From NCBI GenBank assembly GCA_017464475.1, contig JAFTZQ010000005.1:239339-303338 (forward strand): 64,000 nucleotides of DNA, read 5' to 3'. This DNA is from Paludibacteraceae bacterium (GTDB lineage: Bacteria > Bacteroidota > Bacteroidia > Bacteroidales > Paludibacteraceae). The notes below the pieces were generated by a model, which worked only from the letters and a program-made list of their open reading frames with translations, was not told the origin of the DNA and searched no databases. Each line of letters starts with the position of its first letter. Within the stretch, counting starts at the first letter, position 1. Both the position numbers and the translations under genes were made by a program. Positions 10,063-21,800 of this stretch are shown here, piece by piece.

Positions 10063-13000
10063 ATGGCTTTTAAACAAGAAAATAAACGAACCGGTTTCAC
10101 CAAGATCTCTATTGGTCTTGCGTCTCCCGATGAGATCATGCAGATCTCTTCCGGCGAGGTGCTTAAACCGGAAACAATCAACTATCGTACTTACAAACCG
10201 GAGCGCGATGGTCTGTTCTGCGAGCGCATTTTTGGTCCTACCAAGGACTATGAGTGCCACTGCGGTAAATACAAACGTATCCGTTACAAAGGTATCGTCT
10301 GCGAGCGTTGCGGCGTAGAGGTAACTGAGAAGAAGGTACGTCGTGAGCGTATGGGACATATCAAACTGGTAGTGCCCGTAGCGCATATCTGGTATCTCCG
10401 TTCGCTGCCGTCCAAGATGGCTGCGCTGCTCGGTATCCCGACCAAGAAACTGGAGTCCGTCATCTATTATGAGAAATATCTCGTGGTACGTGCCGGAGCG
10501 CTGGCGGGTCAGGAGATCGGCGAGAAGAACGAGGCGGACAAGAACCGTCTGCCGATCGAGGACCGTATGTTGCTGGACGAGGATCAGTACATGCAGGTAC
10601 TCAGCATCATGCCGGAGGACAACGAACTGCTGGAGGATACGGATCCGAACAAGGTAGTGATCAAGATGGGTGCTGAGGCGGTTTATGACCTGCTGGCTGC
10701 AATCGATCTGGACGAACTGTCTTACGAGCTCCGTGCTACGGCAGACAAATCGTCTTCGGCTCAGCGTCGTCAGGAGGCGCTCAAACGTCTGCAAGTGGTT
10801 GAGGCGTTCCGTGCTTCGAAGGGAAAGAACCGTCCGGAATGGATGATTCTGCAGGCGATCCCTGTTACTCCTCCGGAGTTGCGTCCTCTCGTGCCGCTGG
10901 ATGGTGGACGTTTCGCTACCTCCGACCTCAACGATCTCTATCGTCGCGTGATCATTCGTAACAACCGTCTGAAACGACTCATCGAGATCAAAGCGCCGGA
11001 TGTGATTCTGCGCAACGAGAAACGTATGTTGCAGGAGGCGGTGGACTCGCTCTTCGATAACAGCCGCAAGACTACGGCTATGAAATCGGAGGCTAACCGT
11101 CCGCTGAAATCTCTCTCCGACAGCTTGAAGGGTAAACAAGGACGTTTCCGTCAGAACCTGCTCGGTAAACGTGTGGACTATTCTGCGCGTTCGGTTATCG
11201 TGGTAGGTCCGGAGCTGAAGATGCACGAGTGCGGTCTGCCTAAAGAGATGGCGGCTGAGCTCTATAAACCGTTTATTATCCGCAAGCTCCTGGAGCGCGG
11301 AAAGGTTAAAACCGTTAAATCGGCAAAGAAGATCATCGACCGCCGCGATCCGGAGATCTATGAGATCCTTGAGCACGTAATGGAGGGACACCCTGTTCTG
11401 CTGAACCGTGCTCCGACACTGCACCGTCACGGTATCTTGGCTTTCCAGCCGAAGATGATCGAGGGTAAGGCTATTCAGCTTCACCCGCTGGCATGTGCCG
11501 GATTCAACGCCGATTTCGATGGTGACCAGATGGCGGTGCACTTGCCGCTGTCCAACGAGGCGATCCTGGAGGCGCAACTCCTCATGCTCGGTTCGCACAA
11601 CATCCTTGACCCGGCTAACGGAAACCCGATCACCGTGCCTTCACAGGATATGATCCTTGGTCTCTATTATATTACTAAGGAACGCGCAGGCGTGAAGGGA
11701 GAGGGACTCTCCTTCTATTCCGAGGAAGAGGCTATCATCGCGCTCAACGAAGGTGTGGTGGATATCCATGCGAAAGTGAAAGTACGTATCAACGGCGAGA
11801 TAATTGAGACCACTCCGGGGCGCGTTATCGTGAACCAATACGTACCGGCAGAGATCGGATTCCAGAACGTGCTGATGAAGAAGAGCGCTGTCAAGGGCAT
11901 TATCACCAATGTCATCAAGACCTGCGGTGTGGCTCGTGCTGCACAGTTCCTCGACGACATCAAGGACCTCGGTTACTATCGCGCTTTCCGCGGCGGTCTG
12001 AGCTTCAACCTCAACGATATTATTATTCCGGAGGAGCGCGAAGAATACGTTGCGAAGGGTAATGCAACCGTTGAGATGCTGAATGAGCAGTACATGTACG
12101 GTCAGATCAATGATGACAAGCGTTACCAGGATACGGTGGATACATGGAAAAATATCGACGAGGAACTGACCAAAATCGTCATCAAGCACATGGCTGAGGC
12201 GGACGAAGGATTCAACTCGGTTTACATGATGATGGATTCGGGTGCCCGTGGTAATGCCGGCCAGATCAAGCAGTTGGCAGGTATCCGTGGTATTATGGCG
12301 AAGCCGATGAAAGCCGGTTCGACCGATACACGTACCGATATTGAGAACCCGGTTATCGCGAACTTCAAAGAGGGTATGTCTGTGCTGGAGTACTTCATCT
12401 CTACCCACGGTGCCCGTAAGGGTCTTGCTGATACCGCTTTGAAAACAGCCGATGCCGGTTATCTGACCCGTCGTCTGGTCGATGTATCGCACGATGTGAT
12501 CATCAATGAGGAAGACTGCGGTACGCTCCGTGGTATTACGGCACGCGCTATCAAGGATCAGGACGGACACGTCAAGGCTTCTCTTACCACTCGTATCTTG
12601 GGTCGTGTATCAGTTCATGATATCTTCGACGAAGAGGGCAATCTGATTGTTGCTTCGGGCGAAGAGATCCGTGAGGCAGCTTGCGAAGCAATCGAGGCTG
12701 CAGGTATCGAGGAAGTAGTAATCCGTTCGGTGCTCACTTGCGAGAGCAAGCATGGTGTCTGCGCGAAGTGCTACGGCCGGAACCTTGCATCCCGTAAGAT
12801 GGTACAGAGAGGTGAGGCTGTCGGTGTCATCGCTGCACAGGCAATCGGTGAGCCGGGTACTCAGCTGACTCTGCGTACCTTCCACGCCGGTGGTTTGTCC
12901 GGTTCGGCTGCGCAAGATAAATACAAACTGAACCGCGATGGTATCATCGAGATCGAAGATCTGCGTACCATCACTACGGACAAGGGCGAGACGATCGTTG

Positions 13001-14355
13001 TAAGCCGTAAGAACACCATGAACCTCAAAGACGAGAAAACAGGTGTCATCTTGGCTTCCTTCGATATCAGCTACGCTTCCAAACTGTATGTTACTCCGGG
13101 CGAGAAATACCCGAAGGACACACTCGTTTGCGAGTGGGATCCGTACAAGGCTCCGTTGATCATCGAGCAAGAAGGTACTATCCATTATGAGGATGTCATC
13201 GAGGGCGTGACCTGCAAGACGGAAGTCGATGAGGCAACCCAGATGAAGGAAGTATATATCATCGAGTCGAAAGACAAGACGAAGATGCCGCAGGCACATA
13301 TCTTGGACAAGGATGGCAATATCCTGCGTTCGTACAACCTGCCTGTGAAGGCTAACTTGGCGCTCGTTGAGGGTGCTGCTGTTAAGCCGGGATCGATCCT
13401 CTTCTCTATGGCTCGTTCGGCTAACAACGGTGGTGATATCACCTCCGGTCTGCCGCGTATCACCGAGCTCTTCGAGGCGCGTAACCCGTCCAACCCGGCT
13501 GTTGTAGCCGAGATCGACGGTGAGGTTTCGTACGGCAAGATCAAACGTGGTAACCGTGAGCTCTTTGTTACTTCCAAACTGGGTGAGCAGAAGGCTTATC
13601 TCATCCCGTTGACCAAACAGATCCTCGTGCAAGAGGGCGATTATGTACGTGCCGGTGTAGCGCTGTCTGACGGTGCTATTACGCCGGAGGATATCTTGGC
13701 TATCCAAGGTCCGACTGCCGTACAGAACTATATCGTTCAGGAGGCGCAGGAGGTTTATCGTCTGCAGGGTGTGGAAATCAACGATAAGCACTTCGAGATC
13801 ATCGTGCGCCAGATGATGCGTAAGGTAGAAATCTTGGAGCCGGGCGATACACGCTTCTTGGAAGGCGATGTGGTTGACAAACTCGACTTCTTGGAGGAGA
13901 ACGATCGTATCTGGGGTCGCAAAGTGATCACCGATGCCGGTGATAGCGAAGTACTCCGTGAAGGTCAGATCGTTACCGCACGCCGTCTGCATGATGAGAA
14001 CTCGTCGCTCCGTCGTCGTGATAAGAAACTGGTTCAGGCTCGTGACGCCGAGTGCGCTACGGCGAAACAGATTCTGCAAGGTATCACCCGCGCTGCGTTG
14101 GGTACCAAGTCCTTCATGTCCGCTGCTTCCTTCCAGGAAACAACCAAAGTCCTCAACGAGGCTGCTATCCGCGGTAAGGTGGATTACCTCGAGGGAATGA
14201 AGGAGAATGTGATCTGCGGTAACCTCATTCCTGCCGGAACAGGTCTGCGTGAGTTTGCCAAGATCTCGGTACACAACCAGGAGGAGTATGCTGCGATCCA
14301 GGCTGCGCGTGAAGCAGCCGAGGCTGCCCTCAACGGCGACGAATATAACCGCTAA
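10063..14355 (+). CDS. rpoC: RNA polymerase beta' subunit
   Basis: 1430-aa catalytic subunit. The N-terminal zinc-binding domain shows [20 protein letters not shown] (Cys pairs near residues 66-84). The active-site motif [12 protein letters not shown] (about residues 484-495) carries the three Mg-binding Asp. The bridge helix and trigger loop region and the second zinc site ([13 protein letters not shown], about 889-901) are present. The C-terminus ends in an acidic tail. No split or intein is seen. Operon partner of rpoB. Confidence 0.99.
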   Translation: MAFKQENKRTGFTKISIGLASPDEIMQISSGEVLKPETINYRTYKPERDGLFCERIFGPTKDYECHCGKYKRIRYKGIVCERCGVEVTEKKVRRERMGHIKLVVPVAHIWYLRSLPSKMAALLGIPTKKLESVIYYEKYLVVRAGALAGQEIGEKNEADKNRLPIEDRMLLDEDQYMQVLSIMPEDNELLEDTDPNKVVIKMGAEAVYDLLAAIDLDELSYELRATADKSSSAQRRQEALKRLQVVEAFRASKGKNRPEWMILQAIPVTPPELRPLVPLDGGRFATSDLNDLYRRVIIRNNRLKRLIEIKAPDVILRNEKRMLQEAVDSLFDNSRKTTAMKSEANRPLKSLSDSLKGKQGRFRQNLLGKRVDYSARSVIVVGPELKMHECGLPKEMAAELYKPFIIRKLLERGKVKTVKSAKKIIDRRDPEIYEILEHVMEGHPVLLNRAPTLHRHGILAFQPKMIEGKAIQLHPLACAGFNADFDGDQMAVHLPLSNEAILEAQLLMLGSHNILDPANGNPITVPSQDMILGLYYITKERAGVKGEGLSFYSEEEAIIALNEGVVDIHAKVKVRINGEIIETTPGRVIVNQYVPAEIGFQNVLMKKSAVKGIITNVIKTCGVARAAQFLDDIKDLGYYRAFRGGLSFNLNDIIIPEEREEYVAKGNATVEMLNEQYMYGQINDDKRYQDTVDTWKNIDEELTKIVIKHMAEADEGFNSVYMMMDSGARGNAGQIKQLAGIRGIMAKPMKAGSTDTRTDIENPVIANFKEGMSVLEYFISTHGARKGLADTALKTADAGYLTRRLVDVSHDVIINEEDCGTLRGITARAIKDQDGHVKASLTTRILGRVSVHDIFDEEGNLIVASGEEIREAACEAIEAAGIEEVVIRSVLTCESKHGVCAKCYGRNLASRKMVQRGEAVGVIAAQAIGEPGTQLTLRTFHAGGLSGSAAQDKYKLNRDGIIEIEDLRTITTDKGETIVVSRKNTMNLKDEKTGVILASFDISYASKLYVTPGEKYPKDTLVCEWDPYKAPLIIEQEGTIHYEDVIEGVTCKTEVDEATQMKEVYIIESKDKTKMPQAHILDKDGNILRSYNLPVKANLALVEGAAVKPGSILFSMARSANNGGDITSGLPRITELFEARNPSNPAVVAEIDGEVSYGKIKRGNRELFVTSKLGEQKAYLIPLTKQILVQEGDYVRAGVALSDGAITPEDILAIQGPTAVQNYIVQEAQEVYRLQGVEINDKHFEIIVRQMMRKVEILEPGDTRFLEGDVVDKLDFLEENDRIWGRKVITDAGDSEVLREGQIVTARRLHDENSSLRRRDKKLVQARDAECATAKQILQGITRAALGTKSFMSAASFQETTKVLNEAAIRGKVDYLEGMKENVICGNLIPAGTGLREFAKISVHNQEEYAAIQAAREAAEAALNGDEYNR

Positions 14356-14357
14356 TT

Positions 14358-14392
14358 CCTAGTTAGACTAGTTGTCCTAGTTCATCTAGTCC
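14358..14392 (+). repeat. Word-repeat cluster after rpoC
   Basis: Repeated CTAGTT/CTAGTC words (CCTAGTTAGACTAGTT and variants) begin three bases after the rpoC stop. The same vocabulary recurs at 33959-33998. Confidence 0.75.
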
Positions 14393-14394
14393 AA

Positions 14395-14427
14395 AACATC
14401 CCTGCTCCGAAAAGGAGTGGGGATGTT
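14395..14427 (+). terminator. Terminator hairpin of the rpoBC operon
   Basis: 14-bp stem AACATCCCTGCTCC / GGAGTGGGGATGTT (two wobbles) with a GAAAA loop. Only a weak T content follows. It marks the end of the core block. Confidence 0.7.
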
Positions 14428-14602
14428 CTGCTTGACTTTCGGGTTGCCGACGCGATCATCACGGGATCATCTCCCGACCAACACGCGATCACCTTAGGAC
14501 GACATCGGCTCCACAATAGCCCCACAACGGCATAATCTCATCCTTCCGTTGTGTAAAAATTGACGGAAATAGTGTAAAAATCGTTCGCGCGCCCTCCCGC
14601 GC
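14428..14602. other. Gene-free spacer between core block and accessory island
   Basis: Mixed-composition spacer. It holds a short CGGGA/TCCCG hairpin near 14462-14476 and a few GCGATCA repeats. I see no open frame with coding character and no tRNA. Confidence 0.5.
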
Positions 14603-14633
14603 TTGCGTATATGAAATATTTTTCGTACCTTTG
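14603..14633 (+). promoter_or_regulatory. Promoter of the PIN toxin-antitoxin pair
   Basis: TTG at 14603-14605, 20-base gap, TACCTTTG at 14626-14633, followed about 65 bases later by the first gene of the pair. Fits the Bacteroidetes consensus. Confidence 0.8.
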
Positions 14634-14697
14634 CGTCGTGAAGTTATTAATTAGTCCATAACGGATGAAAAAATAGAACCTTTAAAACAATAAGAAT

Positions 14698-14856
14698 ATG
14701 TCAAGAAAAGAGATTCTGAGAAGGCAAAAGGAAATGCGGGAAATGGCCGCTGAGTACACGGCAAGAACAGGTAAGCAACCATCCAAAACTTTTTTGGCTG
14801 CGATAGAAACGCAAGGCTGTATTACAATTAATGACCCTGCTTTTTTACCGTTGTAA
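14698..14856 (+). CDS. Small antitoxin-like protein upstream of PIN toxin
   Basis: 52-aa basic, helical-looking protein (MSRKEILRRQKEMREMAAEY...) that ends ITINDPAFLPL. It is not recognised as a named family, but size, position and a 3-nt gap to a PIN-domain gene are those of a type II antitoxin. The charged N-terminus could bind DNA and the hydrophobic C-terminus could wrap the toxin; this is inference. A promoter with consensus elements lies 65 bases upstream, so the pair is transcribed together. Confidence 0.7.
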   Translation: MSRKEILRRQKEMREMAAEYTARTGKQPSKTFLAAIETQGCITINDPAFLPL

Positions 14857-14859
14857 TAT

Positions 14860-15282
14860 ATGCGTTACTTATTAGATACCCATATTTTCCTTTACATCGC
14901 TATTGATAAAGAATATATTGATAGCGACGTAATGTCTATTATCACGGATTATGATAATACACTCTGCGTGAGTGCTGAGACTTTGCGTGAATTAGTAGTT
15001 GGGTATAATAATCGCAGTTTTTCTACAAAAAGATGGAAAACTTGTGAGGAATTGATAAATGCGATAGCAGAAACTTACAATATAGAGGTGCTTCCATTGA
15101 CGGAACAAGTGATGCAGACTTATTCCCGTCTGCGGAGGAATGAAGCGCAGGGGCACAAAGATCCGTCGGATCATGTAATCATATCTCATGCTATCACGTT
15201 GGGTTTGCCGTTGATCAGCAGTGATACGCGTTTCCCATATTACGAGAAACAAGGTTTGAAACTGATTTTCAATCATAAATAA
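14860..15282 (+). CDS. PIN-domain ribonuclease toxin (VapC-like)
   Basis: 140-aa PIN-domain protein, probably a VapC-type endoribonuclease that cuts tRNA or rRNA when released from its antitoxin. It begins MRYLLDTHIFLY (first acidic residue D6), continues SAETLRELV (conserved Glu), and carries DPSDHVIISHA (about residues 107-117) and LISSDTRF (about 122-129), which together give the acidic Mg-binding set. It has the usual length for the family. Start ATG at 14860, 3 nt after the antitoxin stop. The exact RNA target cannot be inferred. Confidence 0.88.
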   Translation: MRYLLDTHIFLYIAIDKEYIDSDVMSIITDYDNTLCVSAETLRELVVGYNNRSFSTKRWKTCEELINAIAETYNIEVLPLTEQVMQTYSRLRRNEAQGHKDPSDHVIISHAITLGLPLISSDTRFPYYEKQGLKLIFNHK

Positions 15283-15318
15283 CTAATCTTTTTATTTGAC
15301 AATTAAATCTCAAGTATT
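15283..15318 (+). promoter_or_regulatory. Leader shared with surface-protein genes
   Basis: The stretch before the ATG at 15319 (TAATCTTTTTATTTGACAA, then TTAAATCTCAAGTATT) resembles the leader of the 1544-aa surface protein at 27386 and, in its first part, the leader at 15806-15841. All are followed by ATGARAMAC starts. Function unknown; see findings. Confidence 0.5.
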
Positions 15319-15453
15319 ATGAGAAACGAAAAACCAATAGATATGAGAAGAATAGAAGAATTGGAGAGTAAGGAACTCTTGACCCCGGAGGAGTTCAAAG
15401 AACTTGGTCACTATCGTATGTCCCAAATGATTCATCCTCAAGCAGCATGTTAA
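15319..15453 (+). CDS. Small antitoxin-like protein (partner of RelE/ParE-like toxin)
   Basis: 44-aa acidic protein: MRNEKPIDMRRIEELESKEL, then LTPEEFKELGHYRMSQMIHPQ. Not recognised as a named family. Its stop overlaps the start of the next gene (ATGTTAA at 15447-15453), a translational-coupling layout typical of antitoxin-toxin pairs. The upstream leader and the first three residues (MRN) match the start of the giant surface gene at 15842, so this pair may have captured that gene's leader. Confidence 0.6.
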   Translation: MRNEKPIDMRRIEELESKELLTPEEFKELGHYRMSQMIHPQAAC

Positions 15454-15779
15454 GATACACTCAACAAGCAAATGAGGATTTGTCCTGCATATTGGCAGGA
15501 CTTGTATCTTTTCGAATAGGCGATGCGCTCGATCCTTCTCTGACGGTTGAGCATGCAAGTCAGATTTTTGATGACATCGCTGAACATATTGATTCAATAG
15601 AAGGTCTGACATACCATCGTGCAAATACATTTGGCGGACTGGAAAGTTATGGAAAATACGTATATACATATACGCGGAATAGAACTAATTGGTACGCATT
15701 CTATGACAAGTGTAACGATGGAAGTTTTGTAGTAAATCGCATCACGAATAACTGGAATATTCTTTTGCCTCGTTTATGA
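15447..15779 (+). CDS. RelE/ParE-superfamily toxin-like protein
   Basis: 110-aa protein with features of the RelE/ParE fold: an N-terminal helical region (MLRYTQQANEDLSCILAGL), a central GLESYGKYVYTYTRNRTNWYAFYDK segment, and a C-terminal strand with VNRITNNW, a pattern seen in Bacteroidetes RelE/ParE-family toxins. It would act on ribosome-bound mRNA (RelE) or gyrase (ParE); the sequence does not decide which. It overlaps its upstream partner by 7 nt. Second TA-like pair within 1.1 kb. Confidence 0.7.
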   Translation: MLRYTQQANEDLSCILAGLVSFRIGDALDPSLTVEHASQIFDDIAEHIDSIEGLTYHRANTFGGLESYGKYVYTYTRNRTNWYAFYDKCNDGSFVVNRITNNWNILLPRL

Positions 15780-15805
15780 GTCAAGACAAAAATAATCAAC
15801 ATAAA

Positions 15806-15841
15806 TATCTAATCTTTTTGTTTAACTAAAATCTAATTAGT
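15806..15841 (+). promoter_or_regulatory. Leader of the 2265-aa surface protein
   Basis: TAATCTTTTTGTTTAACTAA, then AATCTAATTAGT before the ATG. GTTTAACTAAAAT is also found in the leader of the minus-strand surface gene (27323). No TAnnTTTG box is visible in the 62-base gap. Confidence 0.45.
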
Positions 15842-18800
15842 ATGAGAAACAATTTTCTAAATTCGGTAGCGTACGACCCGATCGCGGAGCCATGCGCCGC
15901 GAAGACGCCCCAAAACACAGGGGGGGGTACTTCGCGAACTAAAAACCGTTCGGTGACGGTCAATCTGTCGTCAGGCACAACGACGAACCGAGAGATGACC
16001 GAGAGAAGACCGAGAGAAGACCGAGAGACCTTCGTGCTTGGTTTCCTAAAATATGCTGCCTGCATGCTGATGCTCCTCTTTGTGGGCGTCGGAAATGTGT
16101 GGGGAGAAGAAGTCAAGCTCGTATCTGTTGGAAATGAGGCTGTTTCTATGATTGCAGGCGAAGGAACTGCTCCTAATTTCTTTAATGATAAGACTTATAA
16201 AAGTGGGGATGAGTCATATTCTGTTACAATCTCGCTGAATACATTTACTACGGCTCAAGGTTCAGAGTATAAACCCGATGGGACGACTAAGTATAAAGAT
16301 TACTACTACAATGTGAATAGCACGTGTGATATGTCTGGAACCCCTGCCAATTATATCAAGGTTTCGGCAACAAACTGCAAAATTTCTAAGATAGTAGTAC
16401 GTGGTGCGTGCGCTAGTTCTACCATTCAGTCTCTTCCTGCGGTAGGATTTGTGAATGGCTTACCGGAAACTACAACTATAGGTAGTAATGCAGGACGTAG
16501 AGCTGATGTAATTATCTCTGATCAAACGTGCTCTTATACAGCGAATAAACGCTTTGATCAGGGAAGTGCTGCTACTTATATATTCTCAACTAATGTATCA
16601 GAAGTTTATTTCTCTAAACAATTTAAGAAAGTAGCACTGCCATCTGCATCTGCTTGGTCTTCAGTCCCCTCATCTAGCCAAACGTATTGTGTATTTGGTA
16701 TGGATGTGTATGTTGTCCCTGAAGGATCCAAAGAGTCAGCTATTAACTACACTAATTTGAAAGGAGCAGATAACTCCGCCAACCCGACTAAATATACAGA
16801 GGGAACTGGTATCGCTTCATTTACAGATTTGGCTGACGTAACTGGTTATTCGTTCGCAGGTTGGGATCCTGCTTCTATTAGTGCGTCGGCTACTGGAGAA
16901 CAAACAATCAACGCAACATGGACGGCTAATACTCACTCGTTAACATGGAATATTCCGGTTGATGCAACTATTACTAATCCGGAGACATATACTCACGGAA
17001 CGGTGGCTTATGGAACAGCGATTGTTGCTCCGACGCTTTCTCGTGCCGGTTATGATTTCTTAGGATGGGATGCTACTCCTGAGGCAACGATGCCGGATAA
17101 CGATTTGGAATATACAGCTCAGTGGCAAGCAGAGGCTCAGAAATTTGATATTACTTATTCTAATCTTAAGGGATCGGATGTATCTGCTTATCCGACAAAG
17201 TACTCCAAAGGAATTGGTATTGCTTCTTTTGCTCCGTTGGCAGATGTAGAGGGATTCCATTTTACAGGTTGGAGTCCGGCTTCTATTTCTACAACCGATG
17301 AAGGCGATAAAGAGATTGAGGCTCAATGGATACCGACCTATTCGCTTACTTATAATCTGAATGGTGGTACTGGTACCCTACCGACAGAAACGGCTAAGTA
17401 TGCGACACAGGAGTTTGCTTTGGCAGCACAAGGCGACATTGTTGCTCCGGCCAACAAGCAATTCCTTGGATGGAAAGACCAAGATGGCAATAAATATGCC
17501 GCAGAAGCGAACTTTACAATGCCGGGTAAGGCTGTTACCTTGACAGCTTACTGGGCAGCAAAGGTAGAGGATGTGATTTATTCTTGGGAAAGCCCGGAAG
17601 GAACTCCGATAGAAACAGGTGGTACGGCTAAATTCTACACGGGTGACACAGATAACTCCAGTGCGACCGAGAATAATCGTGTAAATTATGCAAATAATCC
17701 AATCAATGGTGATGGTGCAACTCTGTATTATACTCTCCGTCTGGACAAGGATGTTGATTATTCTGCTGAGCACGTTCGTATCTTTTTGAATAGCGCATTA
17801 AAGGAAGGCGATAAGATTGCGATAACGGCTTATTATACCAAAAATCAAGACAAGACCATAGCTCCAAAGATAGCAAATGGCTCCAATGAGGTAGTTTGCT
17901 CCACAGATAATTTGGTGAACTTGTATAATGGAGGTACTCCTGTCACCCAAACCAAGACACTCAATGATAAAGCAGAGGGAGCGACAACGCTTAAGTTGAC
18001 TCGTAGTGCAACATCTACTACGGCATGGATTACCAAGTTGCAAATCGTTCGTGAGTCTTACGTAGATGAAGATCTTTTGTTGACCGTAAAGTTCAACTAT
18101 AATGATGGAGTTACTCCGAATGCTACAATCCAAGTAGCTACCGGTCAAGCAGTTGCACAACCCGCCAACCCGACCTGGGCACATCATCGTTTCAACGAAT
18201 GGCAGTTGGCTGGCTCTGCATATGATTTCTCGTCTGCTGTAACAGGCAATATTACCTTGGTTGCAGACTGGACTCAACTCTACACGATTACTTATGCAAA
18301 GGGCGACGAGGGTGCAACAGGTGATGCTCCTGTACAGGAAGACAAGGCTCAAGGAGAGACGTTTACCGTTGCCGCTAATCCCTTTACTGTAGCAGGTAAA
18401 GATTTCGTTAAATGGAATGACGGTACTAATGACTACGCTCCGGGTGCGACTTACACCGTTGGAACAGATAACGTAGTCCTTACCGCACAATGGAAAGCAG
18501 CGGCTGACAAATATACGGTTATCTTCAAAGATGGTACGACTGAATTAGGTACTAAGTTGTTTGATGTTACTACTAATCCGTCTGATGCTGATATTGACAA
18601 AACAAAAGCATTGTGCACTTTCGCTGCATGGCAGAAAGAGGGCGTGGACATAGCTCTGGATGATGCCTTCTGGGCTACTGTAGCAAAAGATGCAGAGATT
18701 ACTCTTACTGCTCGTTGGGCAAAGGCTTTTGCTCTTGATATTGACTTCGAGGCATTCATTGATGCAGAAGGAACAAGTGGCGACTGGGGCGCAGAATTAG

Positions 18801-21800
18801 CAGCAAAGAACTATGCTATTTCCAGCACCACTAATGTAACGCTTGACGCTCCGGATAGCAAACCTGCTGACAAAGGCTTGAAGATTAAGAATTCAGGTTC
18901 ATACATCTCTTTCAATGTAAATGCCGGCAAACTGGTATTGCTTAAGGCTGGTGTGCTGAGTGGTGCTGAAGCATCTGTTGATGGCGGAACAAATTATACT
19001 GCTTTGAGTGGTGCTTCAGGTTCTACAGGTGCCTCTGTTGTTACTCCGCTTTACAATGCCGATGAGGCTGAGTATAGAATCCGGACTACCACAGGTTCTT
19101 ATAATATCATCCAAGCCATCACCATTACCAATCCGTTTACCGTTTCGTTCGAGGCTCACGGAGATGCAGACCCTGCTTCTCTGAACGGTACTCCTTCTGT
19201 AACGCTTCCGAGTGCGACGAATGGAACAGAGAGTTTCCTCGGATGGTTTACAGAGGCAACAGGTGGCGAGAAAATCGGTAATGCAGGTGATTCATATACT
19301 CCGACTGCTGACATCACCCTTCACGCTCAATGGGAGGCTGTTTCGACAGACGCACGCCTGAGTGCTATCACGTTCTCCAGTGATGCAGGTACATTGGCTC
19401 CTGCCTTTGATCCGGAGGTAACGGAATACACCTATACAATGCCTTACGGAACGGCATCTATCCCGACTATTACCGGCGCAACGGCAGTGAATGCAAATGC
19501 ACAAACTCCGATTATTGGTGAAGCTGTGGCTGCTTGGGGGGAGGCTCAAACGATTAAGGGTGTAGCTCAGAGTGGCGACAAGAAGACCTACACAATCACG
19601 ATGAAGGTCGCTCCGAAAGATGGCGTTTGCCTCGTTTGGGCAGATATACCGTCAAATAGTACCATCACGTATAATGCGACTAAATCTAAGTATTTTGCAG
19701 AGTCAGATGTTACGCTTGCAACTACTGTCAATGGTAAGGACGGGTCAGCTCCTTCGGGCGTTAAATTCCAAGGCAGCACTTACATTCATATTGGCGGTGC
19801 ATTCCTTGCCGGTGATGTTTTAGCATTAGATGTAACATATGCAGCGAATGGTACAAATCAAACGATGTATGTTTATGACGCACAAGCAGGTGCTGAAGAA
19901 AACATCATTGGTACGTTAGCCGGAGGAAAAACTCCTGCAGGTCTAAATGAGGTGACTCTGATGAAAGATGCTGCTGATTTGTGGCTTGTTCGTGGTGGTC
20001 AAAATAGTGATTGGAATCCTCACGTAGATTATGTAGCAGTTTATCGTCCGATGAATCCGGTGCTGAAGAAAGTAACGGTAAATGGTGTTGAGGGAACTCC
20101 TGTGGCAAATGTTATCTCGATAGAGGTTCCTGCTTCTACCACTCAGCCGCAATTAGAAGCTATCGCATATGATTGGGTATCCAACAATGATGAATGGACA
20201 GCTGCTCATACTCCTGCAGCAGCTAACACTTGGGAGTTTGGTGTGGCTAACACTGTCACTCTGACAGACAAAGACGGTGACGCGAGTGTTTACACGATTA
20301 CCGTAACCAAGGCTGAGGCTTCGCACGACGCAACGCTGAGTGCATTGAGCGTAGAGGGTTACAGCCTGAGTCCGGCATTTGATCCGGCAGTGCTGACCTA
20401 CAATGTAGAGTTGGCAAAGGGTACCGTAATAGCTGATCTGCTGGCTGTAAGCTACACGCTGAACCATGTAGGTGCAACGGCTGTCAAGACCGACGCAACT
20501 GCTCTGCCGGGCGCAACGACTATCGTTGTAACCGCAGAGGATGGTTTGGAAGCAAACAAGAAGACTTACACCATCAACTTCACCGTAAGCACGAAGGACA
20601 AAGTAGTTATCTTCGATGGCTCTACGGATGAAGCATTGAGAGACGTTCCTGCTGCTTTAGCAACTGAAGGTTTTGCTTGGGTCAAGAACTCGGACGATGC
20701 AGGTAAGTTTAAATATATCGAGTATACTTCTGTTTCCGGCTACACGCACGCGATATATACAAACGGTAGCTCGAATGCCAACAGAAATATAGCAGTAACT
20801 ATTCCTTCGAAATATGAGGCTCAATTCGAAATTGCTCAAGCAAGTAACTCTGATGCTACCCGCCATGCTTACGTCGGTGCAGCCAATAACACTGCTTATG
20901 CCGATGCATTGTTCTCAGTAGAGAGCGCAAGCAAGACGGATGGTCAAAAAGCAACGAGCGAAGCTCTCGCAGGAGGTAAGACCTATTACATCCATAGCGA
21001 TAATAGTATTAACATTCTCGAAATCAACCTCTATATCGACCGCGTATCGGAGGCTCCGGCTATTAGTGCTCAACCGGCTGCTTTGGCAGTCTGCGATGCA
21101 GCAACGAACACCAACGCCCTGTCAGTAACGGCAAGCGTAGAGGCAGGTACGTTGAGCTATCAGTGGTACAAGGTAGTAGAGGAAGGCGACGACGTGGCTG
21201 TTGGTACCAATAGTAATGAGTTCGTTCCGACTGCTCTGGGCGACTACTATGTAGTTGTCACCAACACTGAAGGTTCTTATAAGCCGAGCAGCACGAAGTC
21301 TGAAATCGCTACCGTAAGCCTGAAAGCACAGACGGAGATCACCGGCTTTGAGAATGCTGCCGCTCCTCTGAATACAGAGAAGACGCTGTCTGTAACCGCT
21401 GCAGGTACGGGTACACTGACTTACAAGTGGCAGGCTTGCACCGAGGCAGGTGTAGTAACGGACGAGAATGTTCTGAGCAGCGCAGCTGCTTATGACGTTA
21501 CCATTACCGAGGAACCGCAGTATTACCTTGTAACAGTAGAAGGTGAGTGTGGAAGCGCTACCCAAGTTCTCTTTGCAAAGAAATGGGCAGACCTTGAGTT
21601 GGTTGACGTAGATGGTTCTATGACTTGGAACTTTGCTGCAAGCAATACCGGTATAACCGAAGATGTGACAGTTCCGTCTACGATGGTTCTTGCTAATGCA
21701 GGTCAAGGTGCTATGCCTAATACTGACAACTTCCGCTCGGATATGTTGAAGGCTATTGTAGGTTCAACGGGAACGGCTGTACGCCAGAGTAGTACCGATG

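Noticed and set aside
6955-11598. Very long open frame antisense to rpoB and rpoC
   Set aside because: It mirrors the codon pattern of highly conserved genes on the other strand; the product is rich in Arg, Leu and His without any domain.
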